Of a stretch of DNA of 64,000 bases, positions 42,753-52,083 are shown piece after piece. Origin of the DNA: Paenibacillus helianthi (GTDB lineage Bacteria > Bacillota > Bacilli > Paenibacillales > Paenibacillaceae). Position numbers and translations under genes: made by a program. The notes below the pieces were generated by a model. It was not told the origin of the DNA. It did not search any database and saw only the letters and a program-made list of their open reading frames with translations. Within the stretch, counting starts at the first letter, position 1, and each line of letters opens with the position of its first letter. The stretch spans positions 1 through 64,000 of the forward strand of contig NZ_LVWI01000092.1 in NCBI RefSeq assembly GCF_001909055.1, given 5' to 3'.

Positions 42753-44183
42753 TTAGAAACGCAAATCCCGTTCACCATTCTCAATGCGCCGGAGCCGGTC
42801 CATCGTTGCTTTTCTCGCGGCTTCCTTCGGAATATCCTCAAGCCCCTTGCGAATGATCTCTTCCCCCAAGGTACGTGTTGTTTCATCTGCGTAATCCAGC
42901 AAATATTCTTTAAAAGTTAACAGAGAGTTCGGCTGGCATATATTATGAATCTGTCCGGATTTGGCGAGCCGCATAAAACGGTCCCCTGTCCGTCCTTCCC
43001 GATAGCAGGCTGTACAATAGCTGGGAACATATCCGTCCTGACACAATCCGCGGATAATTTCCTCCGGCAAACGATGGTCGCTGACTTCGAATTGAGGCTT
43101 CTCTTGCGGCCGGCCTCCGGTTCCCTGTTTGGTCTCCATGTAACCCCCGACCCCCGTACTGGAGCCTGCACTCACCTGAGAAATGCCAAGCTTAATCACC
43201 TCGTCACGGAATGACGGTTCTTCGCGGGTGGACAGAATCATTCCGGCATAAGGAACGGCGAGCCGCAAGACAGCAACAAGCCTTTTGAAGTCCTCATCCT
43301 TCACCAAATGCGGATACACCTCCAGATTCACGCCCTCCGCCTCCCGCAATCTGGGAACGGAAACGGTGTGAGGGCCTACCCCAAACCTCTCCTCCAAATG
43401 CTCCGCATGCATCAGCATGGCAACTGTATCGTACTTATAGTCATATAGGCCGTAGAGAACACCTATCCCCACATCATCAATCCCTCCCATTTGCGCCCGG
43501 TCCATGGCTGTAGTGTGCCAGTCGTAATCGCTTTTGGGTCCCTTAGGGTGCATGGTAGCATAGGTGGGTCTGTGGTAGGTCTCCTGAAACAAAATATAGG
43601 TTCCGATTTCTGCATCCCTAAGCTTTGAGTAGTCTTCAACGGTAGTAGCTGCTATGTTAATATTCACACGGCGGATGCTTCCGTTATCCACCTTAACCGA
43701 ATAGATGGTCTTGATCGCTTCGACAACATAGTCAATGTCACAATTCACCGGATCTTCTCCTGCTTCAACGACAAGCCGTTTATGGCCTAATTCCTGAAGC
43801 ACACGGACTTCATCCGCCAACTTATCCAGATCCAGCTTCCGCCGCAGAAAATCCCCGTTGGTGTGTTTATATCCGCAGTACTCGCAATTATTGACGCAAT
43901 AGTTGCTTATATATAGTGGAGCGAACAATACAATGCGGTTGCCGTAAATTTTCTCTTTGATTACCTTGGCCGAGCAGTTAATACTGTCAAGCACCTCAGT
44001 CTCTGCGACTTCAAGCAGGACAGCCGCCTCCCGGTGGGTCAGTCCCTCGCATGCTCTCGCTTTTTCCAAGATGGTCTGGACATAGGCGGAATCACCCGCC
44101 TTCACCTTGGCTTCTTCAAGACTCAGGCGAATTTCCTCATCATTGATAAAGTCCGCTGCTTCCCAATCCTTCCGCACATCCAT
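42753..44183 (-). CDS. hydG: [FeFe]-hydrogenase maturase HydG (radical SAM)
   Basis: A 476-residue radical SAM tyrosine lyase that makes the CO- and CN-bearing iron synthon for the H-cluster. The SAM cluster motif is CVNNCEYCGY. The C-terminal auxiliary cluster motif CTACYREG...HNIC (C-x2-C-x22-C), absent from ThiH, is present and marks HydG. I start at the ATG at 44183; GGAGG is close, and a GTG two codons later has better spacing. It lies 40 bp after hydA. Confidence 0.95.
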   Translation of the reverse strand: MDVRKDWEAADFINDEEIRLSLEEAKVKAGDSAYVQTILEKARACEGLTHREAAVLLEVAETEVLDSINCSAKVIKEKIYGNRIVLFAPLYISNYCVNNCEYCGYKHTNGDFLRRKLDLDKLADEVRVLQELGHKRLVVEAGEDPVNCDIDYVVEAIKTIYSVKVDNGSIRRVNINIAATTVEDYSKLRDAEIGTYILFQETYHRPTYATMHPKGPKSDYDWHTTAMDRAQMGGIDDVGIGVLYGLYDYKYDTVAMLMHAEHLEERFGVGPHTVSVPRLREAEGVNLEVYPHLVKDEDFKRLVAVLRLAVPYAGMILSTREEPSFRDEVIKLGISQVSAGSSTGVGGYMETKQGTGGRPQEKPQFEVSDHRLPEEIIRGLCQDGYVPSYCTACYREGRTGDRFMRLAKSGQIHNICQPNSLLTFKEYLLDYADETTRTLGEEIIRKGLEDIPKEAARKATMDRLRRIENGERDLRF

Positions 44184-44224
44184 CAACCTCCATGAACTAG
44201 ACCTCAAAGCTTGTGGGCATAAGC

Positions 44225-45961
44225 CTAAACCTTGGAACGCTTAATATAGTGAGTATGCAGCAGTTCATGTGCCAGGTGACCGTTAGGCTCCCCTAAGAAT
44301 TCTTCATAAAGAGCTTTGATGTAAGGATTGTTATGCGATTTGCGAACCGTTTGGGCCTCATCTTCGGTGTAGATGGCTTTTGCACGCTCTGCCTTAATAT
44401 CAATCCGCTCGGAGGTTCCGGCATCCACGATGGGCTGACCCCCGCCAGTGATACAGCCGCCGGGGCATGCCATGACTTCCATGAAGTCATAGGTCTTGTC
44501 ACCCCGCTCCATCGCTTCCATCAGCTTACGCGCGTTGCCGAGGCCATGAACAACAGCCGTACGAATTCTCTGGCCGGTGGGCAAATCAATGACGGTTTCC
44601 TTAATGCCCTCCATGCCACGGACAGCGGTATATTCAATGGTATCGAGTGCTTTGCCTGAGGTGATCTCGAACACGGTACGAAGTGCCGCTTCTGCCACAC
44701 CACCGGTTGCACCAAAAATAACAGCAGCACCCGAACCCTTGCCGATCGGATTATCGAACGCTTCATCCTTCAGGTTCACAAAGTCTAAACCGGCTTCTTT
44801 GATCATTGCCGCAAGCTCACGCGTGGTGAGGACCCAGTCGACATCCTGCAGCCCTTCCCTCGACAGTTCTTCACGCGCACCCTCGTACTTCTTGGCGGTA
44901 CAAGGCATGATGGAGACAACCACAATATTCTTTGGATCTATCCCCGCTTTCTTGGCGAAGAAGGACTTCACCATGGAGCCTTCCATTTCATGCGGCGATT
45001 TGCAGGTAGACAGGTTACCCAGCCTGTCAGGGAAGTTATGCTCCATAAATTTCACCCAGCCGGGGCAGCAGGACGTCATAAGCGGCAGGTTCTCTCCGCT
45101 GCCAAGGCGGGAGAGCAGTTCGGTCCCTTCTTCCATAATGGTAAGATCGGCACCGAAATTAGCATCAAATACTTTATCAAATCCAAGCTTCCGCAGGGCT
45201 GCGACCATTTTACCGGTAACCCGGGTTCCAACCGGCAGGCCAAATTCTTCTCCCAGGGCTACACGAACAGCAGGCGCTGTCTGGACAACAACATATTTGG
45301 CCGGGTCTGCAAGATCATCCCACACATCGTCGATGTTCTCACGTTCACTAAGTGCGCCTACAGGACAAGCCATAATACACTGGCCGCAGTTGACGCAGGT
45401 GGACTCGGCAAGCGGACGGCCAAACGCGGTGGAGATCACCGTATCAAACCCGCGCTTCGCAAAGCTGATCGCACCCACGGTCTGCATAGTCCCGCAAGCC
45501 CCGACACAGCGGCCGCAAAGGATACATTTCGATGCATCACGGACGATAGCCGGAGAAGTATAGTCTTTCTCCTGGCTGGATTTCTCACCGGTGTAAGTCA
45601 CTTTACGGATATTAAGATTACTGGAGACGTCCTGCAGCTCACAGCCGCCGCTGCGGGAGCAGCTTAGACATTCCTGATTATGATCGGACAGCAAAAGCTC
45701 GACGGAAGCACGGCGGGCATCCCGGACCTTCTGGGTGTTCGTCTGAATCTTCATGCCTTCTTCCGCAATCAGCGTGCAGGAGGCAATGAGCCTCGGGCCC
45801 ACTTCAACCACACATACCCGGCAGCTGGACGAGTGGTTGATTTCTTTCAAATAACACAGGGAGGGTATATCAACACCTTGATTACGGGCTGCTTCGAGCA
45901 CAGTTGTACCTTTGGTGACTTCTGCCTCGATCCCGTCAATCATGAATTTAATCGTATCCAA
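44225..45961 (-). CDS. hydA: [FeFe]-hydrogenase catalytic subunit HydA
   Basis: A 578-residue catalytic subunit. In order: a [2Fe-2S] domain (Cys36, 47, 50, 62); a His-ligated [4Fe-4S] site (His94, Cys98, 101, 107); two [4Fe-4S] ferredoxin motifs (Cys146-156 and 189-199); and the H-domain with TSCCPGW (Cys298/299), MPCTAKKYE (Cys354) and EVMACPGGC (Cys499/503). All H-cluster ligands are intact. It resembles the HydA of trimeric electron-bifurcating enzymes. The start is TTG at 45961, 8 bases after GAGAGGAG; a longer reading frame would overlap hydB. Confidence 0.96.
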   Translation of the reverse strand: MDTIKFMIDGIEAEVTKGTTVLEAARNQGVDIPSLCYLKEINHSSSCRVCVVEVGPRLIASCTLIAEEGMKIQTNTQKVRDARRASVELLLSDHNQECLSCSRSGGCELQDVSSNLNIRKVTYTGEKSSQEKDYTSPAIVRDASKCILCGRCVGACGTMQTVGAISFAKRGFDTVISTAFGRPLAESTCVNCGQCIMACPVGALSERENIDDVWDDLADPAKYVVVQTAPAVRVALGEEFGLPVGTRVTGKMVAALRKLGFDKVFDANFGADLTIMEEGTELLSRLGSGENLPLMTSCCPGWVKFMEHNFPDRLGNLSTCKSPHEMEGSMVKSFFAKKAGIDPKNIVVVSIMPCTAKKYEGAREELSREGLQDVDWVLTTRELAAMIKEAGLDFVNLKDEAFDNPIGKGSGAAVIFGATGGVAEAALRTVFEITSGKALDTIEYTAVRGMEGIKETVIDLPTGQRIRTAVVHGLGNARKLMEAMERGDKTYDFMEVMACPGGCITGGGQPIVDAGTSERIDIKAERAKAIYTEDEAQTVRKSHNNPYIKALYEEFLGEPNGHLAHELLHTHYIKRSKV

Positions 45962-45978
45962 AGTAATCACTCCTCTCG

Positions 45979-47856
45979 TCAGACTATCGCTACGGCTTTG
46001 AACTTGCATACATCGAAGCAGACCCCGCACTTGATGCAGACCGCCGTGTCGATGACAAACGGTTCCTTCATTTCACCGGAGATCGCATCCGTTGGACACT
46101 TTTTGGCACAAAGGCTGCAGCCCCGGCACAGATCAGAATCGATCTGATAAGAAATCAGCGATTTACAGACGCCTGCCGGACATTTTTTGTCGACAATATG
46201 GGCCATGTACTCTTCGCGGAAATACTTGATGGTGGACAATACCGGATTCGGAGCGGTCTGGCCCAAGGCACACAGGGAGGCATTCTTGATCTGGACCGAG
46301 AGATTCTCTAGCTTCTCGAGATCCTCCATACTTCCTTTGCCTTCAGTGATCTTGTCGAGCAGCTCCAGCAGACGTTTGGTGCCAATGCGGCAAGGCGTGC
46401 ATTTCCCGCAGGACTCATCACGTGTGAAATCCAGGTAGAACCGGGCAACGTCGACCATGCAGGTATCTTCGTCCATGATAATCATACCGCCGGAGCCCAT
46501 CATCGAACCCAGACTGGTCAGCGTATCAAAATCAATGCTGCAGTCCAGGTGCTCTTCTGTCAGACAGCCGCCGGAAGGCCCTCCGGTCTGTACCGCCTTG
46601 AATTTTTTACCGCCCGGAATCCCGCCGCCGATTTCAAAAATAACTTCACGCAGGGTTATTCCCATGGGAACCTCAACCAGGCCGGTATTCACGACTTTTC
46701 CGCCCAAAGCGAATACTTTGGTGCCCTTAGATTTTTCGGTTCCGATACCTGCATACCATGCGGCACCCTTCAGAATAATCTGGGCAACATTTGCCAGGGT
46801 TTCAACATTATTGATGATTGTCGGCTGCTCCCACAGACCTTGAACGGCCGGAAAAGGCGGTTTGGGGGTTGGCATTCCCCGGTGACCCTCCACCGAGTGA
46901 ATCAGAGCTGTTTCTTCTCCGCAGACAAAAGCTCCGGCTCCAAGCCGTACATCAATGTTAAAGCAAAAGCCGGTTCCCAGGATATTATCGCCGAGCAGAC
47001 CATATTCGCGGGCTTGGGCAAGCGCTTTCACGAATCGTTGGACAGCGATTGGATATTCCGCACGGACATAGATGAAGCCTTGACTGGAACCAATGGCATA
47101 CCCGGCAATCGCCATCGCCTCAATGACCGAGTGAGGGTTGCCTTCGAGGATTGAACGGTCCATAAATGCCCCGGGGTCCCCTTCGTCCGCATTACAAATG
47201 ACGTACTTTTGCTTCTTATCCTGCTTGGCTGCAAATTCCCACTTCAGACCTGTGTTGAACCCGCCGCCGCCGCGTCCCCGCAGACCCGATTGCTTGATGG
47301 TATCAATCACCTCCTGGCGTCCCATGGTCTTCAGCACCTTGCCAAGCGCCTGATAGCCGTCACTGCCGATGTACTCATCAATATTTTCCGGGTCAATAAC
47401 CCCGCAGTTGTGCAAAGCGATCCGCACTTGTTTTTTGTAGAATTCCGTTTCTTCAAAGTTCAGGGTTTCGCCGTCCTGCTTGGTCTTCTCGTAAATTTTC
47501 TTCTCGTAAGGTTTGCCATGGAGCAGATGTGCTTCCACCAGCTTCGGAATATCCTGAACCTCTACCCTGCTATAAAATATACCTTCCGGATAGACGATGA
47601 CGACTGGCCCGAGCTCGCATAGGCCGAAGCAGCCTGTGCGCACGACCTCCACCTGCTCCTGGATGCCGTGGCCTGCGATTTCCTGGTTCAGCTTAGCAAT
47701 AATCTGATTGGAATCAGACGATGTACATCCTGTCCCCCCGCATACCATCACTGACCTGAACCGGATGGAATCAGGAGATTCTCCGGTGATTTTCCGGTTA
47801 TCCAGACGACCTTGCGTAAGCGTTCTGATAGCATCAAGATCCGTTAAGAGCTTCAT
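45979..47856 (-). CDS. hydB: Hydrogenase NADH/FMN subunit HydB (NuoF-like)
   Basis: A 625-residue subunit. The N-terminal thioredoxin-like [2Fe-2S] domain has CGGTGC...GCFGLC. The NuoF core has the FMN/NADH region GRGGGGFNTGLKW and NADEGDPGAFMD. A [4Fe-4S] site (ESCGKCTPC, with a distal Cys in SLCALGQ) follows, then a C-terminal two-cluster ferredoxin domain. In known relatives this subunit is where bifurcation happens. The ATG at 47856 lies 7 bases from GGAGG; an ATG two codons upstream is too close. Confidence 0.96.
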   Translation of the reverse strand: MKLLTDLDAIRTLTQGRLDNRKITGESPDSIRFRSVMVCGGTGCTSSDSNQIIAKLNQEIAGHGIQEQVEVVRTGCFGLCELGPVVIVYPEGIFYSRVEVQDIPKLVEAHLLHGKPYEKKIYEKTKQDGETLNFEETEFYKKQVRIALHNCGVIDPENIDEYIGSDGYQALGKVLKTMGRQEVIDTIKQSGLRGRGGGGFNTGLKWEFAAKQDKKQKYVICNADEGDPGAFMDRSILEGNPHSVIEAMAIAGYAIGSSQGFIYVRAEYPIAVQRFVKALAQAREYGLLGDNILGTGFCFNIDVRLGAGAFVCGEETALIHSVEGHRGMPTPKPPFPAVQGLWEQPTIINNVETLANVAQIILKGAAWYAGIGTEKSKGTKVFALGGKVVNTGLVEVPMGITLREVIFEIGGGIPGGKKFKAVQTGGPSGGCLTEEHLDCSIDFDTLTSLGSMMGSGGMIIMDEDTCMVDVARFYLDFTRDESCGKCTPCRIGTKRLLELLDKITEGKGSMEDLEKLENLSVQIKNASLCALGQTAPNPVLSTIKYFREEYMAHIVDKKCPAGVCKSLISYQIDSDLCRGCSLCAKKCPTDAISGEMKEPFVIDTAVCIKCGVCFDVCKFKAVAIV

Positions 47857-47898
47857 ACTCATACCTCCCGTATCAAATGCGCCAGAGGCGCAAGAGCA

Positions 47899-48399
47899 TC
47901 AATTGTATTCCTTCAGAATTTTCGGAATGTTATTGGGTACCAGCCGTCCATGGACTTTTTCGCCAATGGTCATGACGGGTGCAAGGCCGCAGGCCCCCAG
48001 ACAGCGGGTCGCTTCCAGTGTGAATTTATTGTCTTCGGTGGTTCCTTGTACAGGGACCTTCAGCTCCGTGCTCAGCCGGTCAAGCACACCTTGTGCACCC
48101 TTGATATAGCAAGCTGTGCCGAGGCACACATGGACCACATTCTCCCCTTTGGGGGTCAGCGAAAAGAAATGATAAAACGATGCCACACCATAGATTTCAC
48201 TCATCGGCAAGTGAAGTTCAGCAGACACGATCTGGAGAACGGGCTCCGGCAGATAGCCGTAGATATCCTGAATTTCATGAAGCACGGGAATCAAAGCCCC
48301 CTGAATCATTTTGAATTGCGAAATCGCGGCCTGGACTTTCATCAGCTTCTCGTCGGCCTCCGCTACGCCCCCACTGTTACTGATTGGTTGTTGTTTCAT
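47899..48399 (-). CDS. hydC: Hydrogenase [2Fe-2S] subunit HydC (NuoE-like)
   Basis: A 166-residue NuoE-like protein. An N-terminal helical bundle (GYLPEPVLQIVSAEL) precedes a thioredoxin-like [2Fe-2S] domain with Cys ligands in CLGTACY and CLGACGLAP. It delivers electrons between NADH and HydB. The ATG at 48399 follows GGAAGGAG. With hydB and hydA it forms the trimeric hydrogenase hydC-hydB-hydA. Confidence 0.95.
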   Translation of the reverse strand: MKQQPISNSGGVAEADEKLMKVQAAISQFKMIQGALIPVLHEIQDIYGYLPEPVLQIVSAELHLPMSEIYGVASFYHFFSLTPKGENVVHVCLGTACYIKGAQGVLDRLSTELKVPVQGTTEDNKFTLEATRCLGACGLAPVMTIGEKVHGRLVPNNIPKILKEYN

Positions 48400-48486
48400 T
48401 AAGAATGCTCCTTCCACTCAAGGTAAAAAGTTGAGCGCGATATTTAGAAATGCAACATCTTTTGCTGAAATCCAAATAGAATATAT

Positions 48487-48501
48487 TGAGAATGATTTTC
48501 A
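48487..48501. promoter_or_regulatory. Candidate Fur box upstream of hydC
   Basis: TGAGAATGATTTTCA matches the 7-1-7 Fur consensus (TGATAATNATTATCA) at all but two of the fourteen fixed positions and is nearly palindromic. It lies ~90 bp upstream of hydC, in the gap after the 2-oxoacid oxidoreductase gene. It suggests iron control of the hydrogenase part of the block. Confidence 0.5.
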
Positions 48502-48504
48502 GTT

Positions 48505-48560
48505 AAAAAGGATGAGGATGAGGCCAACCCCTTTATCTGTCGGCCTCTACACAACCCTGC
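48505..48560 (-). terminator. Weak hairpin between porAB and hydC
   Basis: On the minus strand GAGGCC and GGCCTC enclose ~18 bases and are followed by a pyrimidine-rich run ending CTTTTTAAC. It may partly end porAB transcription before hydC. Confidence 0.4.
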
Positions 48561-48570
48561 CCTAGGGCAG

Positions 48571-50862
48571 TTAGAGCAGCGAACTCTCATTCTTGAGCTT
48601 CAACCGGCTCCAGCGGCGTTCAATTTCGGCTTCGAAATTTTGCAGCAGCTCTTCATCCTTCAGCAGATGTTTGGTTTTGCCCATTCCCTTCAGCCACTCT
48701 ACTGCCGGGATGCGCTTGCCCTTCAATTCCGGATTGTAGGTGATGCTCGTGATGCCCTGTTCAATTTCATACAGCGGGAAGAAGCAGGAATCCACAGCCG
48801 CTTTTACCAGATCATAGCCGCTATGGTCACTCGTCTTCCAGTTCAGCGGGCAGGCGCAGAGCAGCTTTCCGTAGGCAGTACCGACGTTGTTGGCATACCA
48901 CTGTGCCTTGGCAGCCTTTTGCAGCAAATCCTGGGGGTTGGATTCAGCACCGGTAAATACATAAGGAATGTTGCAGGCCGCCAGAATTTGCGCCGTATCC
49001 TTGTGATGCCCTTTTTTACCCTTCTGCGCCTTCCCTACCCCGGAGGTGCTGGTCATGTGCCCCATCGGAGTCGAGTAAGACAGTTGGGAGCCGGTGTTCA
49101 TGTAGCCCTCGTTATCATATTCAAGGATGATCATTTTATGGTTGCGGAGAGCCGCGCCTACGGTTGCCCCCATGCCGATATCCATACCGCCGTCGCCGGA
49201 CACCATCACGAAGGTGATGTCGTCACTAATCTGGACTTCGCCGCGCCGCTTCAATTCGTAGAAGGCATCCACCATTCCGGCGAGTGTAGCTGCTCCGTTC
49301 TGGAACAGGTTGTGTACAAAGGTCTGGTTATGGGAGGAATACGGGTAGCTTGCCGTTACCACATACGCACAGCCCGTCTGGAACAGGACCACCATATCGC
49401 CTTCGATTCCCTTGAAGAACAGCTCCAGTGCCGAAAGTGCGCCACAGCCGGGACAGGCGCCATGCCCCGGGGCCAGGCGGTGCGGCTTGGCAGTCAGTTG
49501 ACGGAGCGGGGGAAGCTTCACTTTCAGCAGGCCGGTATCTTCACTGGGAGTCACCTCAATGAGGCCGCTTTTGTACGCATCGCCATGCAGCGGTTCCATC
49601 ACAGGAACAAGTGCATCCTTGGCATCCCCGGGGTAGTAACCATGATAGTCGAACGGTTTCTCGGCATACCCTTTAGCCGCTGCATCCATAGCCAGTTGAA
49701 AAAAGGCTTCTGCATCATCCGCATAGAAATCCTTGCCGCCCAGACCAAAAATACGGGAGAGGATGATTGTCTTGTTGTCCGGATCTACCTGCAGCGCAGA
49801 ACGGATCTCGTGGGTCAGATTACCGCCCTGGGCCCCATAGGAATCAGCGCGTTCACCGACAAGCAGTGCCTTGACATTCTTAAGGGCTTGCCGCAGCTGC
49901 TCCGCCGGGAACGGACGAATGAGGTTGGGACGGACCAAGCCTGCCCGGATGCCTTTAGCCCGAAGCGCGTCTACGGTATCCTTGGCGGATTCCCCTGCGG
50001 AGTTCAGCAGGAACACAGCGACTTCGGCATCATCCATACGGTACAGGTCGAGAACTTTATGTTCACGTCCTGACAACGCGGCATATTCCCGGGCGACCTC
50101 CGCATAGACCTCACCTGCTTTTTCCAGAGCTACCGATAGCTGATAGTGGTTGTTCAGCAGGTCATCACCACCCATATGCGCCCCTATGGTCACCGGATGG
50201 GCAGGGTCCGAGACATTCGGATAGTTGGGATTGGGATTCGGACCTACAAAATTTTGTACAACTTCATTCTCTTTAAAGTATTGGACTTTGCGTTTCTGGT
50301 GGGAGGTGAAGAAACCGTCATAAGCAACGATTACAGGCAGACGCACCTCAGAATGTTCAGCTATTTTGAGGGCCATGATATTCATGTCATATACAGCCTG
50401 CGGGGTGCTGGCAGTCAGGATCACCCAGCCTGTATTAAGACCGTAGTACAAGTCAGAATGATCTCCACGGATATCAAGCGGCCCGCTCACTGCACGGGTA
50501 ACGAGGTTAAGCACCATCGGGAACCGTGTCCCGGACTGGGTGGGAAGCTGCTCCAGCATATACAGAAAACCTTGGGAACTGGTTGCGTTAATCACGCGTG
50601 CACCCGCCATAGCCGCACCGTAGCATATCCCGGCAGAACCATGTTCACCATCTGCTGCGATTAGTTGAATATCGTGTAGACCGTTCGCTTTCATCTGATC
50701 CAAGTACTGGGCAACTTCTGTAGATGGTGTAATGGGAAAATAACCCATAATGTGGTAATTTATCTGGGCAGCCGCAGTAGCCGCCATTTCATTACCGGAT
50801 TCGAAGTGAGTGACTTGTTCAGCTACAATGATCTCAGTCTGTGCATCTTCACTAACAGCCAT
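48571..50862 (-). CDS. 2-oxoacid (pyruvate):ferredoxin oxidoreductase, fused alpha-beta subunits
   Basis: A 763-residue fusion. Residues ~1-430 match the alpha subunit (NYHIMGYFPITPSTEV, a DGEHGSAGICYGAAMAGAR block, RGDHSDLY). Residues ~470-763 match the thiamine-diphosphate beta subunit, with CPGCGALSALEL, a VSGDGGMDIGMGA TPP-Mg motif and NEGYMNTGSQ. It oxidises a 2-oxoacid, probably pyruvate, with CoA and passes electrons to ferredoxin; an oxoacid other than pyruvate remains possible. GGGAGG sits 7 bases before the ATG at 50862. It follows porGD closely. Confidence 0.9.
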   Translation of the reverse strand: MAVSEDAQTEIIVAEQVTHFESGNEMAATAAAQINYHIMGYFPITPSTEVAQYLDQMKANGLHDIQLIAADGEHGSAGICYGAAMAGARVINATSSQGFLYMLEQLPTQSGTRFPMVLNLVTRAVSGPLDIRGDHSDLYYGLNTGWVILTASTPQAVYDMNIMALKIAEHSEVRLPVIVAYDGFFTSHQKRKVQYFKENEVVQNFVGPNPNPNYPNVSDPAHPVTIGAHMGGDDLLNNHYQLSVALEKAGEVYAEVAREYAALSGREHKVLDLYRMDDAEVAVFLLNSAGESAKDTVDALRAKGIRAGLVRPNLIRPFPAEQLRQALKNVKALLVGERADSYGAQGGNLTHEIRSALQVDPDNKTIILSRIFGLGGKDFYADDAEAFFQLAMDAAAKGYAEKPFDYHGYYPGDAKDALVPVMEPLHGDAYKSGLIEVTPSEDTGLLKVKLPPLRQLTAKPHRLAPGHGACPGCGALSALELFFKGIEGDMVVLFQTGCAYVVTASYPYSSHNQTFVHNLFQNGAATLAGMVDAFYELKRRGEVQISDDITFVMVSGDGGMDIGMGATVGAALRNHKMIILEYDNEGYMNTGSQLSYSTPMGHMTSTSGVGKAQKGKKGHHKDTAQILAACNIPYVFTGAESNPQDLLQKAAKAQWYANNVGTAYGKLLCACPLNWKTSDHSGYDLVKAAVDSCFFPLYEIEQGITSITYNPELKGKRIPAVEWLKGMGKTKHLLKDEELLQNFEAEIERRWSRLKLKNESSLL

Positions 50863-50882
50863 TGTTGTTTCCTCCCTTTCCA

Positions 50883-51875
50883 TCACTTGAACACTTGGGG
50901 AACGCGATGCTCTTCGGCAAAACCCACTTCTTCACGGATACTGGTGAGGGCTTCTGTGGGGCATACTTCAATGCATTTCAGGCAGCCTTTACAGTAGTGA
51001 TAGTCGATGCCAAGCAGGATCTGCTGGGGCCGTCCACGCTTGTCTTCGCCTTCCTCCCAGACAAAACAGTTGTCAGGGCATACATTGTCGCATGCCGCGC
51101 AGCTAATACATGAATCCACATCAAGGACCGGCAGTACACCTGAACGCGAGCCGCTCAGATCCTTCTGAATACTGTTGCCCTGCGCGAGAATCACACCGCC
51201 GGGAACTTGTGTCTCGTAGCCGAGCAGAGACTGCGCACGCTTGAAAGGTACAGCCTGTGTCCCTGCAGGCACTTCGTAGGTTTTGAATTTCACTTCGTTA
51301 TATCCCCGGTCGAAGGTGCGGATGTTCGGTTCCACCAGGTGCGGATATTTTTTCTCAAAGGTTCTGCGGATCACCTTGCGCATCGCTTCCGGATCAAGGA
51401 AATCACAGATACGGAACATAGCGCCAAGCATCGAGGTATTGACTTTCGTCTGCTCCTCAACGGCGATCCCCATGGCATCCACCAATGCAACCGTACCGTA
51501 TTCCAGCTTCAGATCTGCCCGGACCTCATCGAAACCGCGCGAGGTATTCACCAGGACAACACCGTCCGGCTGCAGGCCACTGACCACGTTAACCGTCTTG
51601 TACAGGGCCTCATGAAAAACAGCAACCAGATGGGGCTCTTCAATTGGACTGTGGTCCCTGATTTCGACTTCTGGATCACAGAAGCGGACGAATGTTTTGA
51701 TAGGAGTCCCTTTTTTTTCGGAGCCGTAAGATGAGAAGTTGGATGCATTGAAGCCAAGCTCAATCGCACCGGTCTCGGCAAGCATTTTACCCGCAAGGTT
51801 GGCCCCAAGTCCGCCGATGGATTCCAGACGGATTTCATAAAAACCCAGCGCATTCTTTTTTGGCAACGTTGACAT
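50883..51875 (-). CDS. 2-oxoacid (pyruvate):ferredoxin oxidoreductase, fused gamma-delta subunits
   Basis: A 330-residue fusion. Residues ~1-200 are the gamma domain (IRLESIGGLGANLAGKML, SSYGSEKKGTP). Residues ~240-330 are a delta domain with two [4Fe-4S] motifs: CISCAACDNVCPDNCF and CKGCLKCIEVCP. It partners the alpha-beta protein 20 bp downstream, so a four-subunit enzyme is condensed into two chains. AGGAGGAG precedes the ATG. A duplicated 40-bp sequence lies directly upstream. Confidence 0.92.
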   Translation of the reverse strand: MSTLPKKNALGFYEIRLESIGGLGANLAGKMLAETGAIELGFNASNFSSYGSEKKGTPIKTFVRFCDPEVEIRDHSPIEEPHLVAVFHEALYKTVNVVSGLQPDGVVLVNTSRGFDEVRADLKLEYGTVALVDAMGIAVEEQTKVNTSMLGAMFRICDFLDPEAMRKVIRRTFEKKYPHLVEPNIRTFDRGYNEVKFKTYEVPAGTQAVPFKRAQSLLGYETQVPGGVILAQGNSIQKDLSGSRSGVLPVLDVDSCISCAACDNVCPDNCFVWEEGEDKRGRPQQILLGIDYHYCKGCLKCIEVCPTEALTSIREEVGFAEEHRVPQVFK

Positions 51876-51893
51876 TAAATCTCCTCCTAAAAG

Positions 51894-52002
51894 TTATGTC
51901 AGCATCCTTCTATGAGATCACTTCGTACAAAACTAGCTCCGGAAGCATGAACTTAGTTATGTCAGCATCCTTCTATGAGATCACGATCACTTCGTATAAA
52001 AC
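51894..52002. repeat. Imperfect tandem repeat upstream of porGD
   Basis: TTATGTCAGCATCCTTCTAT then GAGATCA...CTTCGTAYAAAAC occurs at 51894-51933 and again at 51957-52002. The second copy carries six extra bases from a doubled GATCAC. It fills most of the gap between hydE and porGD. Confidence 0.85.
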
Positions 52003-52083
52003 CCTCTTGGCTGCATGTACTTTTATCTCCAGGCCATCGAACGTGAAATTATTCACTTATAAGCCTAAAATAAACCTTTCCCT

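Noticed and set aside
45962..46030. N-terminal extension of HydA overlapping hydB
   Set aside because: The TTG at 45961 has a strong ribosome binding site and matches the usual HydA N-terminus; the extra residues read the other gene in a second frame.
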